A DNA stretch of 23,573 nt from JBBDIJ01 sp040880485 (lineage in GTDB: Bacteria > Bacteroidota > Rhodothermia > Balneolales > Balneolaceae): NCBI GenBank assembly GCA_040880485.1, contig JBBDIJ010000012.1, positions 1-23,573 on the forward strand, read 5' to 3'. Positions 14,625 to 22,385 of this stretch are shown here, in pieces. The translations under genes were made by a program, and so were the position numbers. Within the stretch, counting starts at the first letter, position 1. Each line of letters starts with the position of its first letter. The notes beneath the pieces are model-generated. The model ran no database searches and was not told the origin of the DNA. It saw only the letters and a list, made by a program, of their open reading frames with translations.

Positions 14625-16073
14625 TTGAATACGTTAACGGCAGATAGTGCCTGGGATGAGTGTCTGGAAGTCATCCAGGATAACATCAGCTATCAAAAGT
14701 ATAAATCGTGGTTTGAACCGATCAAACCGGTTCGACTGGAAGAGGATACTCTAACAATCCAGGTTCCAAGTCAATTCTGGTATGAGTGGCTTGAAGAGCA
14801 CTACTATGGTATGTTGAGGTCTACCATTGCCAAGGTGCTTGGAAATCAGGGAAAACTGGAATATTCCATTCTTGTCCAGAAGTCGAACGATAACATCGAA
14901 GAGAATCGAGCCGTCAGGCTGCCTCAACAACCGATGCCGCCATCCCGCCCGCAGGAGATGAACACGTATAGCGACTATCAACCCGGGAGAATAGAAAATC
15001 CGTTTATTATTCCGGGTATTCGCAAAACGAGAATCGATTCCAACCTCAACAATAATTACGTATTCGAACGCTTTATTGAGGGCGATTGTAACCGGCTGGC
15101 ACGCTCGGCTGCCATGGCTATTGCCGAAAATCCGGGAAAAAACTCATTCAATCCATTCTTTATCTATGGAACAACCGGGCTTGGAAAAACTCATCTGGCT
15201 CAGAGTATAGGCAACCGTATAAAACAGGAGTACGGAGATGAAAAGTCGGTTCTATACGTCTCTTCCGAAACATTTACCAACGAATTTGTTCAGGCTATTC
15301 GGAATAACCGGGCCAGTGAATTCTCGATGTTCTATAGAAATATCGACGTTCTGATTGTAGACGATACACAATTTTTCAGCGGTAAAGAGAAGACCCAGGA
15401 AGAGTTTTTCCACATCTTCAATGCACTGCATCAGGATGGAAAACAGATCATTCTTACCAGCGACAGGGCGCCAAAAGATGTCCCCGATATAGAGGAGCGA
15501 TTGATCTCCAGGTTCAGCTGGGGCCTGAGTGCAGATCTGCAGATTCCGGAGTATGAGACCAGGTATGCCATCCTCGAGCGCAAGGCAAATGACAACGGGA
15601 TACAGCTTGATCCCCAAATCATTGAATTTATAGCTCACAACTTTAAATCGAATGTTCGTGATCTGGAGGGTGCTATCATCAAGTTGCTTGCACAAGCCTC
15701 CCTTAAACATGTCGACGAAATAGATCTTGTAATGGCCAAAAGCGTACTGAAAGACATGGTCCGCAATTCCAATGCACAGATCTCAATTGAATCGATTCAG
15801 AACTATGTCTGCGACTACTTCGACATAGACCCGAACAAGGTACGTGAGAAAACCCGTAAGCAGGAGGTTGTGGAAGCGAGGCAGATTGCCATGTACCTTG
15901 CAAAAAAATATACCAAGTCCAGCCTGAAGACCATTGGGCTTCATTTCGGAGGAAGGGACCACTCAACCGTCATCCACGCAATTACAACCGTAGATGAACG
16001 GCTCACCACCGGGGGCAAGTACAAGCGAATCCTGAAAGAACTCGAGCAGAAAATCGAGGTCGCCACTCTGTAA
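14625..16073 (+). CDS. dnaA: Chromosomal replication initiator protein DnaA
   Basis: DnaA binds DnaA boxes at the origin, forms an ATP-dependent filament and opens DNA for helicase loading. From the chosen TTG start it is 482 aa. Domain I is at about 1-85 (SAWDECLEVIQDNISYQKYKSWFEPIKP), then a short linker, then the AAA+ domain III with Walker A GTTGLGKT at about 182-189 and Walker B VLIVDDTQFF starting near 242. Sensor-type motifs (ILTSDRAPKDVPDIEERLISRFSWGL) and the DNA-binding domain IV signature HFGGRDHSTVIHA near 440 follow. No in-frame ATG exists at the front. GTG 14568 would add 19 residues with no family match and would put a DnaA box inside the gene. dnaN does not follow; instead folB starts 6 nt after the stop. 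Confidence 0.96.
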   Translation: MNTLTADSAWDECLEVIQDNISYQKYKSWFEPIKPVRLEEDTLTIQVPSQFWYEWLEEHYYGMLRSTIAKVLGNQGKLEYSILVQKSNDNIEENRAVRLPQQPMPPSRPQEMNTYSDYQPGRIENPFIIPGIRKTRIDSNLNNNYVFERFIEGDCNRLARSAAMAIAENPGKNSFNPFFIYGTTGLGKTHLAQSIGNRIKQEYGDEKSVLYVSSETFTNEFVQAIRNNRASEFSMFYRNIDVLIVDDTQFFSGKEKTQEEFFHIFNALHQDGKQIILTSDRAPKDVPDIEERLISRFSWGLSADLQIPEYETRYAILERKANDNGIQLDPQIIEFIAHNFKSNVRDLEGAIIKLLAQASLKHVDEIDLVMAKSVLKDMVRNSNAQISIESIQNYVCDYFDIDPNKVREKTRKQEVVEARQIAMYLAKKYTKSSLKTIGLHFGGRDHSTVIHAITTVDERLTTGGKYKRILKELEQKIEVATL

Positions 16074-16079
16074 CATACT

Positions 16080-16439
16080 GTGGATACCCTTACGCTCAAA
16101 TCACTTCAACTGGATGGCTTTCACGGTGTGCAACCGGAAGAGAGGGAGAGAGGTAACCGCTTTGAAATCGACATTATCATGAGAGGAGACTTCAAAAAGG
16201 CTGCTTCCGGGGATGACCTGCAGTTGACAGTAAACTACGAGTGGGTAGAGGAGATCGTCCTTCAAGTTATGCATGGCCCGTCCCGCCAGCTTATTGAGAC
16301 TCTGTGTCACAATATCGGCGAAATTCTTTTCAGGGAAGCAGCCCGAATTGAACACCTTGAGGTGGCGCTCCGCAAGCTAAACCCACCCCTTTCCACACCC
16401 GGTGCATGGGCCGAAATCCGAATGGAATGGCAAAGGTAG
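16080..16439 (+). CDS. folB: Dihydroneopterin aldolase
   Basis: FolB cleaves 7,8-dihydroneopterin to 6-hydroxymethyl-dihydropterin and glycolaldehyde in folate synthesis. The 119-aa length is typical. Family features are the start LKSLQLDGFHGVQPEERERGNRFEIDI with the conserved Glu in the GVQPEE stretch, the VNYEWVEEIV segment, RQLIETLCHNIGEILF, and the late LRKLNPPL segment holding the catalytic Lys. The start is GTG 16080 (MDTLTLKSL), 6 nt after the dnaA stop. folK begins inside the last 13 nt of folB, so translation is coupled. Confidence 0.92.
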   Translation: MDTLTLKSLQLDGFHGVQPEERERGNRFEIDIIMRGDFKKAASGDDLQLTVNYEWVEEIVLQVMHGPSRQLIETLCHNIGEILFREAARIEHLEVALRKLNPPLSTPGAWAEIRMEWQR

Positions 16440-16915
16440 TCATCGCTGCCGGCTCCAATCTCGGAGACCGGCACAAGTACATCTCAGAGGCCGGATTGTT
16501 TCTTGAACGAATCTCATCCGGACCTGTAAAACGCTCCTCCATTTGGGAATCGGAACCGGTCGGGCCATCCAGATACCATTTTCTGAATGCTGCGGCTTCC
16601 ATTGAATCGAATCTTCCTGCAAATAAACTGTTAGACCTTTTGAAAAACCATGAAGTGAGCGCAGGCAGAGAACCTGATCCGGCGCGCTGGATGCCTCGTG
16701 TAATAGACCTCGATATCATCTGTATCGATCACTTGGTCATTCGTAAAGAGAGCCTTATCATTCCCCATTCCGAATATCAGAATCGGCTGTTTGTACTGTT
16801 CCCTCTAAGGGAAATTATCCCATTCTGGATAGACCCTGTTTCGGGTAGAACCCTGGATGAGATGATTATGAGTGCACCCGCAATGGAGATCGAGAAAACT
16901 GACCTTGACTGGTGA
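16427..16915 (+). CDS. folK: 6-hydroxymethyl-7,8-dihydropterin pyrophosphokinase
   Basis: FolK transfers pyrophosphate from ATP to 6-hydroxymethyl-7,8-dihydropterin, the step after FolB in the folate pathway. The 162-aa protein shows VIAAGSNLGDR at the start, SSIWESEPVGPSRYHFLNAA, and the signature REPDPARWMPRVIDLDII, which carries the metal-binding Asp pair. IPHSEYQNRLFVLFPLREI follows. ATG 16427 (MAKVVIAAGSN) is preferred over the upstream in-frame ATG 16406. It overlaps folB by 13 nt, and the kinase gene begins 1 nt after its stop. Confidence 0.93.
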   Translation: MAKVVIAAGSNLGDRHKYISEAGLFLERISSGPVKRSSIWESEPVGPSRYHFLNAAASIESNLPANKLLDLLKNHEVSAGREPDPARWMPRVIDLDIICIDHLVIRKESLIIPHSEYQNRLFVLFPLREIIPFWIDPVSGRTLDEMIMSAPAMEIEKTDLDW

Positions 16916-16916
16916 A

Positions 16917-17561
16917 ATGGCGAACCGTTTCAACTACATTGCTATAGAGGGTGTCATAGGGGCAGGCAAGACTGCTCTTGCAGAGCGACTGGCCGAAAGG
17001 CATAATGCCCGTCTGATCCTGGAGGAGTTTGAAGAGAACCCTTTTCTTCCAAAATTTTATGAGGATCACAATCGCTTCGCTTTTCAAACTCAACTGGCCT
17101 TTCTTGCGAGCCGCTTTAAACAGCAGAAACATCTGAACAGTGGTGATCTCTTTCACGACTTCATCATCTCCGACTACATCTTCGAAAAAGACCGGATTTT
17201 CGCAAGCCTCAATCTGGATGAAGACGAGTTAAGCCTTTACAACAGTATCTATCAGGTAATGGCCGGAATTGCAGCAAAACCTGATCTTGTCATCTACCTT
17301 CAGTCCAGTGCAGAAAAACTGATCGAACAGATTCGAAACCGTGGGCGTCAGTATGAAAAATCGATTACGGAAAGTTACCTCAGGGAGTTGAGTGAATCGT
17401 ACAATCACTTCTTCTACCACTATGACAGAGCACCGCTTCTCGTGATCAATACCAGAGACACAGATTTTATACAAAATCCCGATCATCTCTCTTATATTGA
17501 AGAGCAGGTATTTGAACGCCCGATTCGCAGTAAAACCCATATCCATATACTTCCTGAATAA
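16917..17561 (+). CDS. Deoxynucleoside kinase (dGK/dCK/dAK family)
   Basis: This 214-aa protein belongs to the deoxynucleoside kinase family, which phosphorylates deoxynucleosides for dNTP salvage. The P-loop GVIGAGKT is near residues 10-17. The EEFEENPFLPKFYED segment carries the substrate-binding Glu. FQTQLAFLASRFKQQ follows, then SDYIFEKDRIFA (the family's DR motif region), and RNRGRQYEKSI is the LID region with several Arg. VIYL before the LID matches the usual strand. ATG 16917 (MANRFNYIAIEG) follows the folK stop by 1 nt (TGAAATG); the frame is open further back into folK but has no family match. Substrate preference (dA, dG, dC or dT) cannot be read from the sequence. Its stop TAATG overlaps the next start. 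Confidence 0.88.
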   Translation: MANRFNYIAIEGVIGAGKTALAERLAERHNARLILEEFEENPFLPKFYEDHNRFAFQTQLAFLASRFKQQKHLNSGDLFHDFIISDYIFEKDRIFASLNLDEDELSLYNSIYQVMAGIAAKPDLVIYLQSSAEKLIEQIRNRGRQYEKSITESYLRELSESYNHFFYHYDRAPLLVINTRDTDFIQNPDHLSYIEEQVFERPIRSKTHIHILPE

Positions 17562-17788
17562 TGAGATGGCTGTTAATTGCCCTCCTTATCTATATCTTCT
17601 ATCGACTCGTGCGAGGGCCACGCAGACGCAAGGGGACTCCTCTTTTTACGTTTCATTTCGGGCGGACTCCCGGTCCGAACACGGAAAAGAGATCAAACGG
17701 AAAGAAAAAATGCCGTGAAGACCTCGATCAGATAGAAGATGCTGCATTCATCGACATCACTGAAGAGAAAGACAAAGATACTACATGA
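17561..17788 (+). CDS. Small single-pass membrane protein, unknown
   Basis: I do not recognise this 75-aa protein with confidence. It begins with a hydrophobic helix (residues about 3-15, RWLLIALLIYIFYRLV) followed by a strongly basic stretch (RGPRRRKG), so the rest should face the cytoplasm. A middle part (FTFHFGRTPGPNTEKRS) leads to an acidic end (IEDAAFIDITEEKDKDTT). The layout resembles small N-anchored Bacteroidota proteins such as those called DUF4834, a tentative comparison only. The start overlaps the kinase stop by one base (TAATG) and the end overlaps the TPR gene by four (ATGA), which argues strongly that it is translated. Confidence 0.72.
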   Translation: MRWLLIALLIYIFYRLVRGPRRRKGTPLFTFHFGRTPGPNTEKRSNGKKKCREDLDQIEDAAFIDITEEKDKDTT

Positions 17789-18339
17789 GCTTTGAAGAGA
17801 AATTCAAAAAGGGTTACGAACTACTCCACGAACAGGATTTGGACCACAGTCTGGATATTGCACGCGAACTGCAAAAGATGAATTCCGAATCTGCAGAAGG
17901 TTACATGCTTGAAGCAGAGGTGATGCAAAAACTGAACCAGTGGGAGGCGAGCGTCAAAGCCCTCCATGAAGCGATTGAAAAAGATCCTGAAAGCGGACGC
18001 CTTTTCAATCTTCGTGGCTATTCCCTGCTCAATATGGAGAAAATACAAGAGGCAGAAGAAGATTTTACCCGAGCGATTCGCCTGGATGACCTGCCGGCAG
18101 CTCACCGAAACAGAGTACTATGCCAGATCATGAGCGGCAGGGGACAAGAAGCGATTCGTTATCTGCTGGACCGGATTAAATCAGACCCTTCCGATGTAGA
18201 GAACTGGATCATGATGGGCGACCTTATGAAAAAGGGGGGGCATTCGGAGAAAGCGGAGAGTTATTACCAACAGGCAGCCAAAATGGATCCGGACAACGAC
18301 TATGTTCAACGGCAGCTCAGCGGCAAACAGGCCGATTGA
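17785..18339 (+). CDS. TPR-repeat protein
   Basis: The 184-aa protein is built of tetratricopeptide-like helix pairs and has no signal peptide or membrane segment, so it is likely a cytoplasmic protein-interaction module. The clearest repeats are around residues 74-107 (RLFNLRGYSLLNMEKIQEAEEDFTRAIRLDDLP) and 142-175 (ENWIMMGDLMKKGGHSEKAESYYQQAAKMDPDN). Weaker copies lie at about 8-40 and 42-72 (EGYMLEAEVMQKLNQWEASVKALHEAIEKDPES). It overlaps the small membrane protein gene by ATGA, so the two are probably made together and may interact; that is inference. Its own partner is unknown. Confidence 0.82.
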   Translation: MSFEEKFKKGYELLHEQDLDHSLDIARELQKMNSESAEGYMLEAEVMQKLNQWEASVKALHEAIEKDPESGRLFNLRGYSLLNMEKIQEAEEDFTRAIRLDDLPAAHRNRVLCQIMSGRGQEAIRYLLDRIKSDPSDVENWIMMGDLMKKGGHSEKAESYYQQAAKMDPDNDYVQRQLSGKQAD

Positions 18340-18413
18340 GTTGAAATGAAATCCTTTGGAGCCATAATCGGTTCTATTACAGTGCTAATCCCGAAAAGAG
18401 TCACAGATATCTT

Positions 18414-18773
18414 ATGAGTTTAGTTGACCCTACTGGAAAAGAGATCACAAGTAAAGAGAATAAAGAGGCAGGTGAACTGGAAAAAGCCCTCTCGAAAAAG
18501 ATGGAGAAGCTTTTAGAGCCTGTATTGAAAAAGATTGAGCTTTCCGGAGGGCAGTTGCCACGGGAACAATTGATCCAGCTCTCATCCATGGCGCATCAGA
18601 TGCTTTTCTACAGAATGGTCTACAATCTGGCCATTCATGCAGGGGTTAAAAATCTGGATGAGCTTATTAGTGAAGATGATGTTACAGAACTGCAAACTTC
18701 ATTGAAAAATCAGCTGCAGATTGCAGATACTTCCAATATGAAAGCCGACTCCGACAAACCGGGAGAGCAGTAG
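18414..18773 (+). CDS. Hypothetical helical protein
   Basis: I do not recognise this 119-aa protein. It is predicted to be almost all helix: a charged N-terminal part (GKEITSKENKEAGELEKALSKKMEKLLEPVLKKIELSGG), then an amphipathic helix (REQLIQLSSMAHQMLFYRMVYNLAIHAGV), then a third (NLDELISEDDVTELQTSLKNQLQ) and a polar tail. No signal peptide or membrane helix is visible. It follows the TPR gene by 74 nt on the same strand and may belong to the dnaA operon. It ends 29 nt from the convergent argJ. No Shine-Dalgarno is present. The reading frame is intact and the amino-acid composition protein-like. Confidence 0.7.
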   Translation: MSLVDPTGKEITSKENKEAGELEKALSKKMEKLLEPVLKKIELSGGQLPREQLIQLSSMAHQMLFYRMVYNLAIHAGVKNLDELISEDDVTELQTSLKNQLQIADTSNMKADSDKPGEQ

Positions 18774-18802
18774 CGTCATTGCCGGTTCCCGGTTTAGGTG
18801 GA

Positions 18803-20011
18803 TCAGGTAGTGTATTCTGCATTGATTCTCACATACTCATAGGAGAGATCGGAACCCCACCCGACTGCTTCACAATCGCCCTGATTCAGTACAAGTGTTA
18901 TGGTAATGGTTGAAGTCTGCATCTCCTTCTTCACCTCTGCCCTGCTGTGATCGGTTGGCTGTCCTCTTTTGAGAACCTGCACACTCTTGTTGGTCCCGAA
19001 ATAGAGATCTACCTGATCGGGATCAAACTCTACACCTGCCCGTCCTGCTGCGGCAAAAATACGCCCCCAGTTCGGGTCGGTACCAAAAATGGCCGTCTTG
19101 ACCAGATTTGAGTCGGAGACTGTCCTGACGATCTGCCGGGCCGCTTTCTCGGATGAAGCTTTCTCTACCCGATATTCTACAAGTTTCGTGGAGCCCTCGC
19201 CATCCGAGACTATGAGCATCGCCAGATGGGTACAAAGCTTCTTCAGGTGTTGGGCAAACAGTTTGTACTCCTTGCTCTCTTCTGATGTAATCGGATCATT
19301 CTCTGCCATGCCATTGCACATGACACCTACCATATCGTTGGTCGAAGTATCCCCGTCCACTGTGATCATATTGAACGTTTTATCAACAGCCTCCTTCAAT
19401 GCCTTGTTCAAGAGTTCCGAAGAGATCTCTGCGTCGGAGACGATAAATGCAAGCATTGTTGCCATATCGGGGTGAATCATACCGGATCCTTTGGCTATAC
19501 CCGCCATATTGATCTTCTTCCCGTTCAGTTTGAATGATGTGAAGCCCTCCTTTGCGAACGTGTCTGTCGTGAGAATGGCATTAGCGGCTAAGGAGCCTGC
19601 CACATTTCTTCTCGACAATTTTTCAGAACACTCTCGAATCCCATTCAACACCTTATCCGTCGGAAAGGGTTCTCCAATGATCCCCGTAGATGCAACCAGA
19701 ACAGACTCCTTCTCAATACCCAGACACTCCGCAGTGGTCTCGGCCATGGCCACGGCTCCCTCCCACCCCTTTTTTCCGGTACAGGCATTGGCATTCCCGG
19801 AGTTGATCACAAAGGCCTGCAGTTTACCGTCTCTTACATGGATTCGACTCAGCTTCACCGGTTCGGCACATACAAGATTACGGGTAAATACAGCCGCCGC
19901 CGTGGCAGGCTTGTCCGAGACGATAAGCGCCAGATCCCTGCGCTTAGACTTGATACCCATATGGGCACCCCAGGCTCGTATTCCCTTTACATCGCATAAA
20001 TTGTTCTGCAT
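18803..20011 (-). CDS. argJ: Glutamate N-acetyltransferase / ornithine acetyltransferase
   Basis: ArgJ moves the acetyl group from N-acetylornithine to glutamate, releasing ornithine; bifunctional versions also use acetyl-CoA. The 402-aa protein is made as a precursor that cleaves itself before the nucleophile Thr in KGSGMIHPDMATMLAF, giving alpha and beta chains. The oxyanion-hole segment ASTGIIGEPFP and the SGNANACTG segment are present, as are TVDGDTSTND and the late FGTDPNWGR. The C-terminus (YEVRINAEYTT-like: SYEYVRINAEYTT) is usual. It is the last gene of the argB-D-C-J run, 60 nt after argC. No separate argA or argE was seen, which is consistent with the cyclic pathway. Confidence 0.96.
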   Translation of the reverse strand: MQNNLCDVKGIRAWGAHMGIKSKRRDLALIVSDKPATAAAVFTRNLVCAEPVKLSRIHVRDGKLQAFVINSGNANACTGKKGWEGAVAMAETTAECLGIEKESVLVASTGIIGEPFPTDKVLNGIRECSEKLSRRNVAGSLAANAILTTDTFAKEGFTSFKLNGKKINMAGIAKGSGMIHPDMATMLAFIVSDAEISSELLNKALKEAVDKTFNMITVDGDTSTNDMVGVMCNGMAENDPITSEESKEYKLFAQHLKKLCTHLAMLIVSDGEGSTKLVEYRVEKASSEKAARQIVRTVSDSNLVKTAIFGTDPNWGRIFAAAGRAGVEFDPDQVDLYFGTNKSVQVLKRGQPTDHSRAEVKKEMQTSTITITLVLNQGDCEAVGWGSDLSYEYVRINAEYTT

Positions 20012-20071
20012 AATACTGGCCGTCTGTTAACTGTTTACTTTGTAGTCCTCTATTTCGGTACCAAAATTAAC

Positions 20072-21109
20072 TCAGGGATTGAGAGGCGGGTACCTTAAGC
20101 CTGACCACTCAATGAGCCCAAACATGATATTCATATTCTGCACAGCCTGCCCTGCAGCACCTTTTACCAGATTATCGATCGCTCCGATCGTAATAATCCT
20201 GCCTGTTCTTTCGTCCCAGGTAGCATACAGATCACAATAGTTGGATCCTCTTACACTTTTGACAGCCGGCGGGTGGTCCATCACTCTCACAAAGTGCTCT
20301 TTCTCATAAAAATTGAGAAAAGTCTCTCGTATCAGATCACTGTCCACCGCTTTGACCGGGGTTGAATAGGTTGTTGCCAGTATCCCACGGTCGATTGGCA
20401 GGAGGTGTGGCGTAAACTGAATCTGTACCTCTTGGGAGGAGGATCCGCTCAGAATAAGCTCCATTTCCGGTGTATGGCGGTGGCGTAGCAGGCCGTACGC
20501 CATGAAGTTTCCGAATTGATTGGGGAAATGAGTATTCTCCTTCGGTTTTGCACCGGCACCGGTCACACCCGACTTTGCATCTACAATAATCGATTTTGGA
20601 TCAATCAAACCCGCATGAACCAGAGGCAAGAGAGCCAGAATGGTGGCGGTAGGATAACAACCTGGATTGGCAACCAGTCTTGCATTGCGAATTCGATCCC
20701 GGTTCAACTCGGGTAAACCGTATACCGCTTCACGTATGTAATCCGGACAGACATGCTTCTTCTCATACCATTTTTCGTAAACGGTCGGAGAGTTTAATCG
20801 AAAATCACCTGACAGGTCTATAATTTTGCAGTTGCCAAGCCCGTGTTCTTTCAGAAATTCCATCGAAATCCGATGAGGTAAAGCAAGAAAGAGCAAATCC
20901 AGGTCCCGTTCGCCAAGTACATCCGGTGTTTCAAGCTCCCTGTCGAAAATGCCCTCAAAGGATGGATAGATTGAAGAGTAACGCTTTCCAGCATAGGATT
21001 GCGATGTAACGAGCTCCAGAGATGTTTCCGGATGTTCCAGGAGTATTCGAACCAACTCCACGCCGGTATATCCGGTTGCACCAACGATTCCGACTCTGTA
21101 TTTGGCCAT
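20072..21109 (-). CDS. argC: N-acetyl-gamma-glutamyl-phosphate reductase
   Basis: ArgC reduces N-acetylglutamyl phosphate to the semialdehyde with NADPH. The 345-aa protein starts with the nucleotide-binding GIVGATGYTGVELVRIL, has the catalytic Cys in LVANPGCYPTATILAL (about residue 148), and shows DAKSGVTGAGAKPKENTHFPNQFGNFMAYGLLRHRHTPEME and the C-terminal NLVKGAAGQAVQNMNIMFGL. The ATG at 21109 is preceded by a weak AGAGGA at a reasonable distance. It follows argD by 49 nt and precedes argJ by 60 nt. Confidence 0.97.
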   Translation of the reverse strand: MAKYRVGIVGATGYTGVELVRILLEHPETSLELVTSQSYAGKRYSSIYPSFEGIFDRELETPDVLGERDLDLLFLALPHRISMEFLKEHGLGNCKIIDLSGDFRLNSPTVYEKWYEKKHVCPDYIREAVYGLPELNRDRIRNARLVANPGCYPTATILALLPLVHAGLIDPKSIIVDAKSGVTGAGAKPKENTHFPNQFGNFMAYGLLRHRHTPEMELILSGSSSQEVQIQFTPHLLPIDRGILATTYSTPVKAVDSDLIRETFLNFYEKEHFVRVMDHPPAVKSVRGSNYCDLYATWDERTGRIITIGAIDNLVKGAAGQAVQNMNIMFGLIEWSGLRYPPLNP

Positions 21110-21158
21110 ACGATCCTCTGATTATCTTATTTGTCTCTTCTGTTTCGGATTCACCCTG

Positions 21159-22385
21159 TCAGGCAGAATTTTTCTCTTGCGTGGCGGCATACTCCTCTTT
21201 CATAGAAGAGAGCATCACATCTACGACTGTATCAATTTCCTCTCTGGAAATAACAAGGGGTGGAACCAGACGCATCACCGTTTCGGATGCACAGTTGGCC
21301 AGCACTCCTTTCGACATCATTCGCTTCACTACCGGCCCACCTTTAAAAGTGAGTTCGACACCCACCATGAGTCCGATTCCCCGAACCTCCAGTACATACT
21401 CCAGCCCGGCGGTTCTATCTCTCAGCGTTTTCATCAGGTATTCCCCCTTTTCAGCAGCTGCATCACAGAGCTTTTCGTCCCGAATCACCTCCATATTAGC
21501 CAGAGCTGCTGCACAGGCAAGTGGATTTCCTCCATAGGTGGTTCCATGCTCTCCATAATCGAGTATGGATGCGGCCTCTTCTGTAGCCAGAACTGCACCA
21601 ATAGGGAACCCGCCGCCCAACGCCTTGGCACTACATACCACATCCGGCTTTACTCCGTAGTACATCCATGCAAAAAGATGTCCTGTCCGGGCGATCCCGC
21701 ACTGAACTTCATCGAATACAAGCAGAACATTATGCCTGTCACAAATCTTGCGGGCTGCCTCCAGATAGCCACGGTCGAGAGGTTTCACACCTCCCTCACC
21801 CTGGATCGGTTCCATGATAACTGCGCCCGTTCCGTCATTCACAACTTTTTCCAGGGCTTCTACATTATTTGGCTCTACCCTTTCGATATCAGGTGGCATC
21901 GGCTCAAAAGAGGCTCTGTACTTCTCTTTACCCAGCGATATAGTTCCAATGGTTCGGCCATGAAAGCAGTTCTCGAGAGCTACCAGGCCGCCCCCTTTCC
22001 CCTTCAGATTTCCATTTTTACGCCCCATCTTCACAGCCGCTTCAAGCGCTTCTGCACCGCTGTTACAGAAAAAGACACGATCATAACCCGACATCTCCGC
22101 AAGAAGAGCTCCAAGACGGCTCTGAGGTTCGCTGTAGTAAAAATTGGAAACATGAATGAGCCTTTCTGCCTGCTCCTGGATCGCCTTTACGACCGCAGGA
22201 TGACAGTGTCCCACACTGTTCACCGCAATGCCGGATAGAGCATCAATATACTCTCTGCCATCGGCATCTACCACGACAGAGCCGCTACCACTCTCGATCG
22301 CCACCGGATAGCGTCGGTAGAGCTTAAACTGATTCGATTCTGCGCTGGTAATGATCGGCTCTGATCGGCTGTTCCCTTTAGTCAT
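21159..22385 (-). CDS. argD: Acetylornithine aminotransferase
   Basis: ArgD is a PLP-dependent class-III aminotransferase that makes N-acetylornithine from the semialdehyde, with glutamate as donor. The 408-aa protein contains DADGREYIDALSGIAVNSVGHCHPAVVKAI, FCNSGAEALEAAVKMGRK, FHGRTIGTIS, IQGEGGVKPLDRGYL, LLVFDEVQCGIARTGHLFAW with the PLP-binding Asp, and SAKALGGGFPIGAVLA with the Schiff-base Lys. The gene name rests on operon context: class-III enzymes of this type may also act on other omega-amino substrates. Its start overlaps the argB stop (ATGA). Confidence 0.94.
   Translation of the reverse strand: MTKGNSRSEPIITSAESNQFKLYRRYPVAIESGSGSVVVDADGREYIDALSGIAVNSVGHCHPAVVKAIQEQAERLIHVSNFYYSEPQSRLGALLAEMSGYDRVFFCNSGAEALEAAVKMGRKNGNLKGKGGGLVALENCFHGRTIGTISLGKEKYRASFEPMPPDIERVEPNNVEALEKVVNDGTGAVIMEPIQGEGGVKPLDRGYLEAARKICDRHNVLLVFDEVQCGIARTGHLFAWMYYGVKPDVVCSAKALGGGFPIGAVLATEEAASILDYGEHGTTYGGNPLACAAALANMEVIRDEKLCDAAAEKGEYLMKTLRDRTAGLEYVLEVRGIGLMVGVELTFKGGPVVKRMMSKGVLANCASETVMRLVPPLVISREEIDTVVDVMLSSMKEEYAATQEKNSA

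Noticed and set aside
16079..16087. TGTGGATAC, one mismatch from a DnaA box, at the dnaA-folB junction
   Set aside because: It overlaps the GTG start and first codons of folB, is not an exact match and stands alone on that side of dnaA.
21102..22238. 378-codon plus-strand open frame over argD
   Set aside because: It is antisense to a complete argD with all catalytic motifs; its translation has no recognisable domain and is rich in Cys, His and Ser as expected for an antisense shadow.
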